The notes: a model not told the origin generated them from the sequence alone. Counted from the first letter of the stretch, positions 44,710 to 57,337 are shown. The stretch: DNA of 64,000 nucleotides from Hyaloscypha bicolor E (GCF_002865645.1 NW_020194559.1:124001-188000); one strand, 5' to 3'. A program made the numbers and translations.

Positions 44710-47700
44710 TCACATCACGGCACACTCACCCTCGTTTTGCTTGCCTACTTTGGAGCGCGAGATGCGCTCCCGTGCTTTCAGGCCCGCTTTCGAGCCGCCT
44801 TTCTTGAGATCTTCGAGCCGCTCGCGGGCTTTGGGGAAGTTTTGTGCTGTTGTCACATCATGTTAGTAGATATTTAGATAAATCGAGTCATGTGGGAATA
44901 GAGGAAAGAGGAGACATACCGGCAGCTCTCCAATACCACCTTTTCGCATCCTCCAGGTTGGCAGGTGCGCCGATTCCTACTTCAGTAAAGTAACCCATCG
45001 CATACTCAGCCTTTGCCAGACCCGCCATGGCGGCTTTCCTTGCCCAGAGATAAGCTTCCGTGTCACTTTGCTGTAGAACTCCTTCGGAACCAGTGAGATA
45101 CCATCCAGATAGTGCGAGCTCGGATTGATGTTCCTCCTGTGCTGCGGCGCGAGAATACCACATGATCGATTGCCTAGGGTCGATTTGGCAGCCGAAGAGA
45201 CCGTACTCATATGCACATCCCAGTCGGAATTGCGAGAATTTGTAGCCTAGGTCGGCGGCTTGGTTGAAGAGAGAAAAGGAATAAGCTTCATCTCGGACGA
45301 CCGAGTTGTCGCTTCCTTGCGGTTGCTCATACAGGAGTCCGAGTTCGTGAAGGGCGTGAGGATTCTCCGCGTCTGCTCGCTCGGCTGCGCGTTTCAACCA
45401 TCCGACTGCTTCTCGAGGGTTCTTGGGTTGCCCGAGGAGTCCCTTGAGTTGAATCATGCCCATCTTGTACATTGCCGGTGTGTCGCCTAACATTGCTGCG
45501 CGCTTGTACCATTGGATTGCCTTCAGAGGATCTTTTCGAGTGCCACCACCTTCTTCGTTGCCGAGCTCGCAGCATACGGCTGTTCGATATGCAGCTGCTG
45601 CATGTCCTGCCTTGGCTGCGGATTGGTACAGAGAAAAGGCTTCTTTGTTATCTGTTTCGAGACCCAATGCACCACGGCCATAGCAATCGGCAAGATAGAA
45701 CATAGCGTCCATATTCTGTCCCTGAACAAGCCTCTTGAGCAGCTTAAAAGCGTCCATTACATACTTTTCTCGAGCTTTGTTCCGAGCTCGTTGATCTGGA
45801 ATTTGAGGTACAAGAACTTCTGATGCCTCGACCAACTTCTTGGCGAGAAGCATTTGCTCTTCCTGATTGTTGGGATTGATCTTTACAGAGTTCCTCAGTT
45901 TTTCGATTTCCTCGACCGTGACAGGCGGCGGGGGAGGGGGCGCTGCAGCTGCAGCTTGAGAAGGCGCAGGCTGTTGACCAGGCGAGACATTATTGTAATT
46001 ACGGACCGGCATTGGTTTGTTGCTGGCTTGAGCAGCCACGGAATTAGGTATTAGGCCGGCACGAACAGGTGGTGGATGAGAGGGCAGGCCGCCTTCAACG
46101 CCTAGTGATGGCTGGATGGGCATAGTGCCAGCTCTTGTGATTCCTCCATTTGGAGATGGGCCATTGGGAAGACCATTAAAGCCTTGCTTTGGCCCATTGG
46201 GAAGACCAGCAAAGCCCGCCGGGCCTGCCCTTTGCGCCGCTGATGCACCTCGTTGTGGTGGTACGAACCCATTCTGTTGATCGTCATAGCCGTAGCCTTG
46301 CTGAGGAGGCGGGCCACGTTGATTTGGCGGCCCTTGGTTATATTGACCACCATAGCCATCATTTTGATATCCTTGCTGAGAATGACCACCTGGAAGTGCA
46401 GGCGCATCACCAACCATTTCAAACACAGCTGCTTGAGGCTGAGCTTGGCCACGGACGTCAGGTTGAGACTGCATAGGCTTAACTTGTGCGAATCCATTTT
46501 GCCCCGGTCTGATGTGCTCCTCGATTGATGCACCCCCCCGATGGCCTCCAGAATTAGCCGGACCAGCATCGAAGTTGGGCATTTCAGATCCGGCAGATTG
46601 AGGTCTTTGCGGTTGGTCATAGTACGAATCGTAGAAATCACTGACACTCTCATTTTGACGATGAGCACCGTAGCCTTGATCGTTACCGTTCGCGTATGGG
46701 TCTGGAGCTGGTCCCTGACTAGGATAACTTCTTCCTGGTTGAGGCCGATTTCCTGAAGCAGTTGAAGGTCTTGGAAGCATTCCGCGACCAATGGGACCAT
46801 TGTACGGAGCACTTGGGCCCGGAGCGTCCATTGAGCCTGGCAAAGGAGGTTGACGGCCCATGGGCACTGGTGGTTCGTTTGGCATTGTCATACTACGTGA
46901 AGGAGGACCAAAGTTATCTCGGATTGGGGAAGTTGGACCTGGGGCATATCCTCCTTGATCATTGTAGCCAGGACCATACGTGTTTTGCCGTGCCGGTCCG
47001 TAGCCAGGATTTGGTCCGGGGCCTCGGCGTGGTTCTGGATATCCTTGTTGAGGGGGAGGACCTCTTATGGGCATATTTCTGGGAGCTTCGCCTGATGGAC
47101 GTCCATAATTTTCAGGCGCTGGGCCTCGTCTCTGGCTTTCCATCGAAGGACGTCCATAATCATCTGTGGTAACGGCCCGCCCGCCAGCTGGATTCCTACT
47201 AGAACCTTTTCCTTGCGGTTGACTTCCAATCTCCATGTTAGCCATCTTCTGCAGAATTTCTCTCTCTTCTGACACAGAAGTCTTCTTCTTCGCACCCGGG
47301 AAGGTAGGAAAAGGGTTATCCCACGCAGGTTGGTCAGGGGACATTGGGGGGGTTTTTAAGGGTCTTCGCGGAGGTCTCGCTATTTTGTTGTCAGTGTTGA
47401 GCCAAGCAATACACTATCTATACTCACAGCTCGGGTCAGAGGAAGTCGATCGCTCCAAAGGCGCTGGTCGCCCTCCTCTGCCAACAGGACCACCATTTGG
47501 AGGATAGCCTCTGCCTTGCCCTCCGCCTCTTTGATCGTATCCGCCCCGAGCTCCATCGGCTGTTGGCGGTCTTTGCATCGGTCCTCCCCTACCGCCTCCT
47601 CTGTCATTACCATAATATTCTTGTTGTGGGGGATAATTTTGATTTGGCGGTGGATATCCGTTTCCTCTCCCGCCACCATTCATATCTTGGTATCCTCCAT

Positions 47701-47890
47701 CATAGTCCTGCGCGTAGCCGCCATTGTAGTCATCATATCCGTAGCCATCTTGCGGGTACTGATCGTATTGCTGCGGAGGATACTGTTGAGGTGGCGGTTG
47801 CGCGTAACCTTGTGGAGGACCTGGTCTTCGAGCCGCTGCCCCGTTGTATGGTCGTTGCGGCTGTTGATAGTAGCCTTGATCGTATGCCAT
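44710..47890 (-). CDS. skt5: Chitin synthase activator Skt5/Chs4 with Sel1 repeats and CaaX
   Basis: Three exons, 47428-47890, 44920-47379 and 44710-44846, give 1019 residues. Skt5/Chs4 binds and activates class IV chitin synthase at the bud neck or septum. The first 480 residues or so are Gly/Pro/Gln/Tyr-rich and disordered. Then TVEEIEKLRNSVKINP starts the domain, with seven or so Sel1-like repeats (AMFYLADCYGRGALG, AAAYRTAVCCELG.., AMYKMGMIQLKGLLG, ALHELGLLYEQ, SQFRLGCAYEYGLFG, SELALSGWYLTG, AEYAMGYFTEVGIG). The last exon ends CAVM, a farnesylation CaaX box as in yeast Chs4. The ATG at 47890 is preferred; an upstream TTG is not a start. Long antisense frames are artefacts of composition. 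Confidence 0.92.
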
Positions 47891-49425
47891 TGTGTTGTTG
47901 GATCGTGAGTTGGTCGCCAAGCAGCGCTGAGATGCGACGGGAACGTTGACGCGCCTGGTTATCTATGAGAGTTTGCTTCTGTCCTCATCCGCTGGGGCAA
48001 GTAAGCCATGAACAGGGTGTGCGCAAGGACTGTGGTTTATTGCATCTAGTGAAATTGCAAGATGCGTTCGTCGGGTCTAGGGTCCGCCTTCGGGCTGACG
48101 GATCTCAAACGTCTCGAAGGGGGCTTGTCGCGATGAGGCCACGAGCTTGAAGGAACGTTGGTGATTTTGATGTTGAGAAGGAGAGGCTCTGCAAGAAGAA
48201 AGATCGGTGTCTGTCGTTAAGGAGCGTCTGAGCGGGTAAATGGGGGTGTATTGTGAAGAATAATGCCGGTGGGGGCAGATTAGCTGGAGGGCATCGAGTT
48301 AAGCCAGGCGAGAAAGCCGTTGGCGGAGTGGAGTGGAGGACCACAGCCGCAGCTGACCACCGAAGGATGTGAGGAACAGCTCGGAAACTCCAAACGGTCA
48401 GACCTCAAAAAGTGACGTTGTTTGCATCCTCTGAATGGCCACTTGGACTGCAGCATTGAGGATCAATTTTATTCTAATTTCTGGCGCAGAGCATTGAAGA
48501 TAATTCGGAGATCTGGCCCTGTTTCTTATTGTTGCCCTCATTCACACGTCTCGAATCGAGCAGGGGGCTGAATAAGGCCAGGAACACAAAGCATCCCATT
48601 GGCTAAAGGCCGCAAGACGTGGGCCCGTTTATTCCTGGGGAGACAACGCCAAGGCCAGCGAACGTCAAGAAGCAAATGCTATCTACGGAGTATGGCTGTG
48701 CCCTGCAGCAGCACAGGCGCAGTCTCTCACCTCTCCAGTAGTAAGTCACAGCTCAAAGTTTTGCTTCAGATATCCCACAAGAATCACCGTTATGAAGGGG
48801 CGAGAAAGGGAGGTGTTGGTAGAATAGGAGGCCCAGCACTGTTGAGGCAAGGGACGTCGAAGAGGAGCGGAAATCACTCCTCTTACCCAGCGCAACGCCA
48901 GAATTTTAGAAACCAGAGAGAAAGTGGCAGCAGTGTAAGACGAGTTCCGAGATCCTAAAGTCTTACAATGGGGAAGGTGTCTGACTGAGAGGCTGTTGAT
49001 CCAATGTCTCTTTCCATTCAAGCTCTTGGTCGTCGCCATTGCTTGCTTGTCAGGGAGCTGCTCCATCGACTCTTGTAGGAGAACATATTTTTAGCAAATA
49101 ATGACAGGCCATGATCAGCTGGGCCTAGCACAATCCAAGCAGACGGCATTCTTTCGGCTTTAGAGGTCCCGCTTTGCCCTTCAACTTCGGAACATGCAGA
49201 TCCCGCTTGCTCTCTCGGTAAGAGGCTCCTGAACGCCACTATCGCACAGCCACAGAATCCCAAATTCCTACGCCAAGTGTAGTACCGTCGTCCGTATTGA
49301 ATATCATCATTGAAAGCAGTCGATCCTTGACAAGCTGAGACCAGACCAAGATTCTCGCGATTTGCTGAAAACAACCTCGGTCTCACGCCATTCGGAGCTT
49401 GCATTCCCTTCGCCACTACTGCAAG
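47891..49425. other. Divergent intergenic region between skt5 and cbp4
   Basis: A long shared upstream region for two outward-facing genes. Open frames at 48599-48958 and 48746-49416 overlap on opposite strands without family features. I see nothing else. Confidence 0.4.
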
Positions 49426-49903
49426 ATGCCTCCCAGGCCGACAAACTGGAGATTATGGGGAAAGATGGCGGCAGCGTGAGCTCTCCTCCCGATCCCAGGA
49501 GACATGACACTGACCCCTCCCAGTGGCGCCCTCTGCTGCATCGGCGGTCCCGCACTCGTCTACTACGTGTCACCCACCGAGGAAGAGCTCTTTCTGAAGT
49601 ATAATCCCGACTTGCAGAAGCGGAGTCTGGAAAACAGGGCTGGGAAGGAACAAAACTTTGATGATTTCGTCGGCAAATTGAAGGAATATTCGAGGTCGGA
49701 CAAGCCGAGTATGTTTGCAGAGTCGTCCGAGCTGAGGGATACGAGCTGATTATTGGACAGTATGGGAAGCTGCTGCCATAGCTGAGAAGAAATCGAGGGA
49801 TGGAAAGATTGCTGAGCAAGTCAAGTTAAGTGAGGAGATCGAGGCGAGGAAGAAGGAGATACGGAATGCGGGAATAAAACCCATGCCAGGTGGAAGCTTG
49901 TGA
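49426..49903 (+). CDS. cbp4: Cytochrome bc1 complex assembly factor Cbp4
   Basis: Exons 49426-49475, 49524-49708 and 49761-49903 give 125 residues. Cbp4 binds newly made cytochrome b with Cbp3-Cbp6 at the inner mitochondrial membrane. A short matrix segment with [14 protein letters not shown] leads into one membrane helix ([21 protein letters not shown]), then [31 protein letters not shown] and a charged coiled tail ([20 protein letters not shown]). The SPTEEEL and DDFVxxLKEYSxSDKPIW strings are the hallmarks. Introns of 48 and 52 nt carry CTGAC and CTGAG branch-like sites. Starting at the 49498 ATG would lose the matrix segment, so 49426 is chosen. Confidence 0.92.
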
Positions 49904-52320
49904 ATGTGCTGATATGCTACGACTTGGTGTACATTACCGGCGTTGCGGTTTGCTTGGGTCAAATATGGCAGGTAGGAAATCGAAATGTCCCATCTTCATA
50001 CGAACAAGGAGCATCCCGAGTCATTGTACCGAAAGCGACGCGAGGGATAATTGCCTCTGGACGTTTGTCAGAAAGGAACCAAGTTAAGCTTCACCATTCT
50101 GCTCCTCGAGCAAGAATTTTCTACTCCTTGTGGCCAGATACATCCTCCCGGTGCAGTGCATCTATGCTTTCTGTTTTGATTCTCCACCGTCTGTCATTGT
50201 CTCCGTTCCGTACCGCATCTTCCAATATCCCAGTGGACGATATTCAGAATGAGGAATCTATAAAGTCAACACTTCTCTCGTTTCTCCTCATCTCTGCAGT
50301 AACAGCTGCACGCAACAAAACCCCTTCCTCGATTCAAATATATATCCAATACAAATCAAACCAAAATTGCCTTCAAATTCTCTAAATACATGTATACCTT
50401 CACTACCACATCATCAACATCCTGCTTTCGGAGCACCCACTCCAAAACTCGAGACACTCCAACAAAGACTTCAATGTCTAATCTGCCTCCAGAGCTCCCA
50501 AGCACCAATCAACACACAATGATGATTGCCGGCCACGCCTCTGGAGACGATTATGGCGCCTTCGGGATCCCTCTGAAGCCAGAGGAATGCCTGCTACCAA
50601 CGAGGTGGCAGAACCGAATCTAGGGAGAGTTGCCTCACAACATGACAACCACCGACCCACGACTCTCAGCCGAACCTTAACCATCATCCTCGGGAAGCAA
50701 CAGGCTGAAGCTCGCTCACCTATGCCCTGCAAGAGCATATGAGAGCTCACAAGCAGACAGATTACCGATCGATCATGCAAAGTTGGGTGCAGATTGAAAT
50801 CGTGGCAAGCTTGAAGCAATGGAGATTTTGTTACCTGACTGAGGATGATTACCTGCACAAGCCTCGGAGATACAGTCCACAATAGCCATTTCCACTGCTC
50901 CTCCTGCATACCTTGTCCAAGCCTCGAAAAGGATCCCCGGGGCTGGTCAGCATACTCTCCGGGAGATGAGGGGAGTCTGCCGAGCTGAAGGGTCTGATTG
51001 AAGGCACTCTGTGGCATCAAACACAGAAACGACCACGCCATCCAGAGACGATGAAAGTCGTGGAAAGCCAGTCACCTGGAATGATGGAGAGCCTTCAGAC
51101 GTCAATGCTTGCACAGAACAAGCTTTCCGTGCGGAAACCGGAGTTGTCACTTCTCGACGCCACACATCACCCTAAAAAATGGGATGACGAACTCATCGCA
51201 TAGTCGATGTAAGATCTTACAAATCAGGAACTGGAAAGTAAACAAATCCCAGCAGACACCAATCATGTCTAAATCAAACTTCCACACGCCAGCCCAGCCC
51301 TTGGTGGTGAAAAGGAAGCTTGAATCCCACCGTACATTGATTAGACAACAGAACAGTACACGCGTTTCCAATCCTTGAACGACCATCGTCCGGCACAGCT
51401 CCAAATACAAATCGTCTTCCCTCTTGCAATTACACTAGGCGGAATTCTTGCACAACCCGGGAATTGTAGAGAAACCAGAGTCGTCGGTTCACAGACAACA
51501 TGGAAGAAGGCAAACGCGAGACCAGGACCTCGCCTGCACCATGGTACTGAAGTAGGAGTGCAAGTCAGGCATGACGGCTATTCGCCGTCGAGAGTCCCTG
51601 AATAGCAGGGTGTAAGTCAGTTGTCCTTCCCTGCCGTGGCCTTCTAGTACAAGCCACTCATAAATGGTTTGGGATAGCTGGAGACAAAGATCAAGGTCGC
51701 TGTCACCTGTATGATAATGGCGATCGGACCTCATGTCTTGCGATCGAGTTCGGCAAGTCAATAAAGCGAGAAAAGCCTGGGTTGAGACGCAGACCAAGGA
51801 ACGCAACCTCACTAACGAGGCTTTCGAGCGCTTCTCACTTCAGTGATTAATCGAGAGGCTGTTCGTGAAGCATCTGGTTGCGAAGGATGGTCTTTGCAAG
51901 GCTCGGTGCCACGCTTGTTTTCTTGACGCCCACTTTATTGGTCACTCCAACATCAATCTACTTCAACAACCCTCGTTCTCTCACACACAGATCTGCTCTG
52001 AAGAATTCGAGCCACAATGTCGGAGCCTTTGAAGCCGCCAGATGATGGCGAGGGCGGTGCTCAGCGTGACAAACGCCAGCAACACAGCCCACCCTCCGAG
52101 GAGCCTGAGGATTCCACTGAGTCCCAGTCTGAGCGACGAAAAACGTCAGATAAACAAGCCGATGAGAGATTTCAGACGTCACTGCTTGCAAGAACAACAG
52201 GCTACGACCATCTCACCTTCTCCTCCTACATACCCTCGAGGTATTGCCTCCCAGGGCCATAGGGAAAACCAAGGCCAACGCATCTGCCGCTGACGATTTG
52301 CTGTAATGTTCGGTCACAAG
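49904..52320. other. Intergenic region, no supported gene
   Basis: Open frames at 50478-51041, 51489-51812 and 52017-52262 lack recognisable domains; the last encodes a Ser/Asp/Glu-rich stretch upstream of the Copia fragment. The right part may be old retroelement DNA. Confidence 0.35.
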
Positions 52321-52462
52321 ATCTATGTCATGGATGTCAAGACTGCATTTCTCTGTGGAGAAATTGGTGTCGAGACCTACATGAAACCACCAATTGGATT
52401 CAAGTGCCCGAAGGGAGCCGGTTCTTCGCTTGCTCAAAGCTTTGTACGGACTGAAGCAATAA
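52321..52462 (+). mobile_element. Fossil of a Ty1/Copia reverse transcriptase
   Basis: The frame from 52321 reads VMDVKTAFLCGEIG..ETYMKPPIGFKCPKGAG, close to the N-terminal part of Copia RT (DVKTAFLNGxL..IYM.QP.GF). At 52421 the frame shifts by one and continues VLRLLKALYGLKQ, the next conserved block, then stops TAA. Only about 47 codons remain; gag, integrase, RNase H and LTRs are not recognisable. A dead copy. Confidence 0.8.
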
Positions 52463-53675
52463 CCACGGCTTTGACCCACCAGTAAGAGGAAACCGAAAGA
52501 CAATCTCTGCGACAATTCCTAGCTGGAATACATCAATTAAAATGAGCCTGATACCATAATCGGCACCCAAAGCGGCAAAGGCAAAACTCCATTACTCGAC
52601 CGAAATGAGCTCAACCGCGAAAATGACGGACAATCATCGATCCAAAATGCCCGAGAGCAGATGATAGGAAGGCTCTTGTGATTGACGAGCTTGAGTCTGC
52701 GGGTCCGCGAAAACGCTTCCGCCACGAAGAGCAAGAATGAGGCGGAGACGCTCAAGCCCAGACTCATGCACAACCCGAATATTCACGAAAGTTGTTGAAG
52801 CCTTGCTGTTTTACGAAACAAGAGAAGTCACCGTGAAACAGAAATTCGAAGACAGCAACACCGACACCATCTCAATCGAAATTAAGGGACCAAACTTCGA
52901 GTTCGGATGAGAGAAGACAAGTGGCCTTACTGGTCGAGACCTAGCGGACAAGGAGGAGAAGTACTGCAAAGTCAGGGAAGCAATCAAGAATCTCACCTCC
53001 TCCTCTCATGAGCACTGAAAGATGAAGAGCCGAAAGAGAAGGTCGACGAGAAATAGCAGGCCGCCTTATTTTGGGTGAACGCACCTCTCGTAGCGGAGGG
53101 ATCTCCGCAACTTCAATCCGCTCCAACCAGTCGAGGTACCCATGGAATTCCTGGAGGAAACCCCCTCGGGATCACTGCTTTGTTGGCCTGTTTAAACTCT
53201 TGTTCGAAAGTATCCAATTAGAGCTCCCAGTTCTGTTTTGATCCATACGCCTTACAGCCACCTGCAGCACTCTCACGCCTTGTTATTGGTTTGACTTGAG
53301 GTTCGTTTCTGCCAAGTCTTTCCAAAGATGCAGTCAACTGATCGGATCTGCAAATTAATGGCCGCTTTGTGGGAATTTCAGGGATAGATAGCATCGAGAT
53401 CCATCCCTTATCTAACAAAGCTTTCGGAGGCGGGCTTGAGGCCTGGCCTCGGCTAGTTCTACTCTAAAAACCATCTCAGATTCGCACAAGTCAGTGCATG
53501 ATCTTCATTGGCTGTCGATGAAATCCTCCACACTTCAGGAGATATACCAGGCTGGCATTAAAGAAGGTGGAAGAACATATGGGATAAAGACTGCGAGCTG
53601 GGATTGAAGTTTCCCATGATCACATTCCTATTGCTCCCAAGTTGATTATTTGCCAAATATTAGATACCCGTTAGA
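52463..53675. other. Region right of the Copia fossil, no supported gene
   Basis: Short frames without family features. It could be degraded retroelement sequence, but no integrase or RNase H motif is readable. Confidence 0.35.
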
Positions 53676-54939
53676 ATGGCGCTCCAGTCCATGCTTCTGC
53701 CCGATGAAATCCTGCTCATGATCTTCAGCCATCTGCCTTTACAAGATATCAAGTGTTTGCGGCTTGTTTGCCACTGCTTTCTTGACTGCTTTTCCCAGTT
53801 CCTACTCTGGTCTCTCGGCATCTCTTCTGCATCCCGAAGCCTTCATTTCTACAGGAAAGTCTCCTCCGATGACCTCTTCCGCAAAGACATTTCCACAATT
53901 GTCTATAACACTAGACTGAATCACACAATCACGGCAGAACATGACAACGTTCTTCCAGACGTTCAACTGGCGCCTGACGCCTTTGATCAGTGTTACAGCG
54001 TCTACGACTTACTATGCTACGGCATTCCACGTCTGCCCATGCTACGAGAGATAATGATCACAGACCGAGCATTGCAATTATCTCCAAATCTAAGCACCAC
54101 AGATTCTTTCATCAACTCTCTTGAAACCAATCAAGCGCAGACCGCAGATGACCAGCTTAGCCTGTTCGTCTTGCTGCGAGCACTCTCGGCAGACACAGCA
54201 GACCTCAGACTTTCCGAATCTCCCTGCAGAATTGCATACCCGGCACTCCATCCTTGATTCCACCACTCAATACCCAGCTCGAGAAAGACAACTATGGAAA
54301 AGGATATGGCACTCCGAATCGCCCACTCTCTTCGATCGCTGCCTCACGACCGCAGCCCCGATTTTCGAAGATCTGCGCCATCTAAGCATAATCACCCAAA
54401 CACCATCTCATCAAGCCTCCACCGAAACCTCCTCCGCAAAATTCACTCACAGCCTCTGCGCCTTCATCTCAACAGGCGGCTCTAATCTCCAAATCCTCGA
54501 ATTCGAAATCCACGAAAGTTTCCCGTCACACCCTCGAGTTGAAGACCCCGCCCTCTCTACCTTCGTGTTCTCTCTCGCTCCCACTCTATTCCCCGATCTT
54601 CGAGAAATGAGATTAAAAGGTGTGCCGATGGAAGGCTTCTCACTCATCGCCTTCCTCAGCCACCAATCATCACTCGAGGAGCTTCGACTGCAGGAAGTTT
54701 ACTTAACATCCTCATCATCGGATTGGGCGGCGATTATCGATGATTTGTGTTTATTGTTAGGTGTGCAGTCTGGGGATATGATGGGGAACAGATCAAGGAA
54801 GAAGATGTATAGAAAGAGGATTGGCGGCGAAAAGTTTGTGGCCCCGATGGAGAGGATTAGGTTGGAGTTAGAGAGAGAGTGTTTGAGCCTGGTGATATCG
54901 GAAGGGAAAGGGGTGTTAGTATTGATAGTTCACAGTTGA
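53676..54939 (+). CDS. F-box-type protein, frame break in the middle
   Basis: The ATG at 53676 begins MALQSMLLPDEILLMIFSHL, an F-box (LPxEILLxIF, then IKCLRLVCHCF). F-box proteins recruit substrates to SCF ubiquitin ligases. The first frame ends at 54257. The rest (RQLWKRIWHSESPTLFDRCLTTAAPIFEDLRHLSII, later LPTLFPDLREMRLKGVPMEGFSLIAFL) continues in another frame to 54939. The later text looks like the leucine-rich substrate-binding half. The shift is explained by a one-base change or by a 34-nt GTCTTG..GCAG segment that fits in phase but is shorter than normal introns. If it is a plain frameshift this is a pseudogene. Confidence 0.6.
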
Positions 54940-55690
54940 GGGGGTACTTTCAGGGCAGGGAGGATAATCCGTTAAGGAGTTGCTATGAGAGTTTTGCTAT
55001 GTGAGTAAGTGAGTTGTGAGGATTGGAGTGGTTGGGGTTTTGATGGGGGAAGAGCTTAACGAACGATAAAAGGGGTCGAGATTTCGGTTCACTACAGTAT
55101 ACGAATCAGGGAGAGGTATTTTTGAGGATGTATGGGAGGCGACCTTGGTAGATATCTGTCAGCTTCAAGGTTTAGGCAATATGGAAGAGATCACATGGTT
55201 CTTAGAAACAGCGATCAGATGTGATTTGTCTCAGTTCGGAGCAAATCAGGTCAAGCCAAGGGATTTTGAACGAGAGACAGGCCCCTTCCTCAACGTCTTT
55301 ATGACATGTATCTGATTCAGCGCCCTCACTGAAGTACAAGGGTGGCAGCCGCAATCCCCTTTATTCTTAGATTTGATTCCGCGAACTGAAGTATTTTAGA
55401 CTGGTGTCCGCCGAAGTGGGTGGAAGCGAGCGGGAGCTAGTATGGGAGCACCGCCTTCGCAGTTCCCTGGAACCAATTCGATGCGGACTGGAGTCCATTT
55501 CAATACCAGTTGCCATAGTATTTATATCTTGTTCGTTTCTTCTTTCCCCTAAAACTCCTCCCACATCAATACTTCTCAAAAGCTCTCCTCACGTCGTACC
55601 AAATCGCCCCTCACCGACTGATTTTCTCAACCTGGGAAGCTTGCTTTACAAAGCACAGTTCTAACATCAGAGAAAATATCCCAAAAAGGC
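54940..55690. other. Intergenic region between two F-box-type genes
   Basis: No gene is supported; a frame at 55404-55664 (+) has no features. The 60 bp before 55691 are A-rich, usual for a fungal start. Confidence 0.4.
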
Positions 55691-56435
55691 ATGACGCTCG
55701 AAAACTCTACGTTATCTAAACATCCCATAGAGGTTCTGTTAATGATCTTCAAGTATGCACTTGAAGAGTTGAGGTGTACAGAGGAGCGGCATGCTCCCAC
55801 TTACAATGGACTTCTTCGCGGACCAACACGAGAATTCCATGGTCGAAAATTCGACTGCAAAGAACTGGGATGCTGGTTGGTTTCTCATGTAATTGAGAAT
55901 TGTATGGCGAGGCATTGTGCGTGTACGAAGTACCACAAGGAGAACATCTTTAGACTAACGCTTCGAAACTGGCATTCGATCAGCTTCTGGGCTAAGAAGA
56001 ACGCCATTCAGTCTACCCGACACTTGGAAATTCAGTTATAAGGCTCAATATCCCTTCTTGGGCCTTCCCATCCATATCTCTGTCACGAGCTAACGCAAAC
56101 ACAGCGATGGCATCATATCACCGACTGAGGTGCCAAAATGCCTTCAGTTTCCATGGACGAACCTCTCTCGAAACATAAATGATAATTTGCTCGATTTGCT
56201 AACGCATCGGAGAAGTAAACTCTCGGAAGCTTTAAGCTTGGAAACACTTGAAGTCTTTGCGGAGGGTGTCGAAGGCGCAAGCCAAATAATCGACGCTGTC
56301 ACCAAGCTCTTCTACTGGACGGTTCCCAAGCTACAAAAGGTCGTCGTAAAGTTTCTTCTCCACGAATACGAATGCCAGCAACTGGCCATGATGCGTCAAA
56401 TGCGTGATTATCTGCAATATAGAACTAAAATATAA
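55691..56435 (+). CDS. Hypothetical protein with weak F-box/2EXR-like start
   Basis: Exons 55691-56034 and 56105-56435 give 224 residues. The intron has GTTATA..GCTAAC..CACAG with matching phase 2, and joins RHLEIH to DGIISPTEVPKCLQF. The N-terminus, HPIEVLLMIFKYALEELRC, resembles the start of F-box/2EXR domains; the remainder has a Cys-rich CMARHCACTKYH patch and no known fold. The end is DYLQYRTKI. Function unknown. Confidence 0.6.
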
Positions 56436-56881
56436 ATTCCCGAAAGCCGGCAACAATCGAACTTTTGAATGGCAGACTTGGTTTAGCCAGCTGCATTCGA
56501 TGGGAAGGCCATCCAGCTAATTGGATTGGGACTGCTTCTTGGCAAACTTGAAAAGCGAAAGCTCTGGCATCGTCAAAGGATTTGGAAGACTTGAATGAAG
56601 AGAGCGAGAAGTGTGAGGAGGTGATCTCAGAGTCTTTATCTGCCATGAAAGAGGATTCATTAGGGATGGAAAACTCGTCTAGAATTGATTGCTAGACAGG
56701 AGGCCATTGAAGAACGACAAATTGCCAGGAAAATGGAATTAGCGTGGAGATTATTGAACAATATCGAGTCATATTATGTCCCGCTCGTGTAGCGGAATAA
56801 CAATAGATATATATCGAAGTCCGTTCGCCCCGACCACATTCTATATCCTACTCTTATCATAACTCTTCCAAGACCCCACTT

Positions 56882-57337
56882 CTACTTCTTGCTGTCAATA
56901 AAAATATCGCCATAAAACTTCGCCGGAATCACAAAGCTAGGGTAAGCTGGCTCCCCAGCTGGCGCCGCCGTCGCATTCCCTGACATAATCCCGTGATTTC
57001 CATTGATCCCAGCCCCATATCTATTCACAACTAACACCAAACCATCTTGCGTTGTCGGGACCAAGTTTGCTTGCACATTCTGGTCTCCGCAGGGAACGAG
57101 CTTTTGCTGGACATCGGTACCAGAACAATAGGTGGAGAACGCGGGCCCGACATCAGCGGATGCAGGGCCGTTGATGTTGAAGTTGTAGGTGCAGCCGCCT
57201 GGGGAGCAGCCAATTTCAAAGTTGGTGACGGTCCAATTTGTGATGCCACCGGGGTTGACTACTGTTTGGGGCAGGGCGTGCGAGGTTGAGAGCAGAGTGG
57301 AGAGGAGGGTGGTGGTGAGTGTGATTGTGAGATGCAT
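56882..57337 (-). CDS. Small secreted cysteine-containing protein
   Basis: One exon, 151 residues. The N-terminal 22 residues (MHLTITLTTTLLSTLLSTSHALP) are a signal peptide with a likely cleavage after ..SHA. The mature protein has four Cys (in IGCSPGGCTY, TYCSG and VPCGD), enough for two disulfides, several N-glycosylation sequons (NWT, NAT) and few charges. Its size, secretion and cysteine content fit the class of fungal secreted effectors or cell-wall proteins, but the family is not one I can name. The gene is isolated, 3' of an F-box-type gene, with a TATA-like ATATATATCG near 56810 outside its 3' end. Confidence 0.7.
   Translation of the reverse strand: MHLTITLTTTLLSTLLSTSHALPQTVVNPGGITNWTVTNFEIGCSPGGCTYNFNINGPASADVGPAFSTYCSGTDVQQKLVPCGDQNVQANLVPTTQDGLVLVVNRYGAGINGNHGIMSGNATAAPAGEPAYPSFVIPAKFYGDIFIDSKK

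Noticed and set aside
46102..46812. 236-residue minus-strand frame inside skt5
   Set aside because: Lies in an alternate frame of the Gly/Pro/Gln-rich part of Skt5; composition artefact.
50478..51041. 187-codon minus-strand frame
   Set aside because: No family features, Cys/Leu/Ser-rich random-looking text, overlaps other frames.
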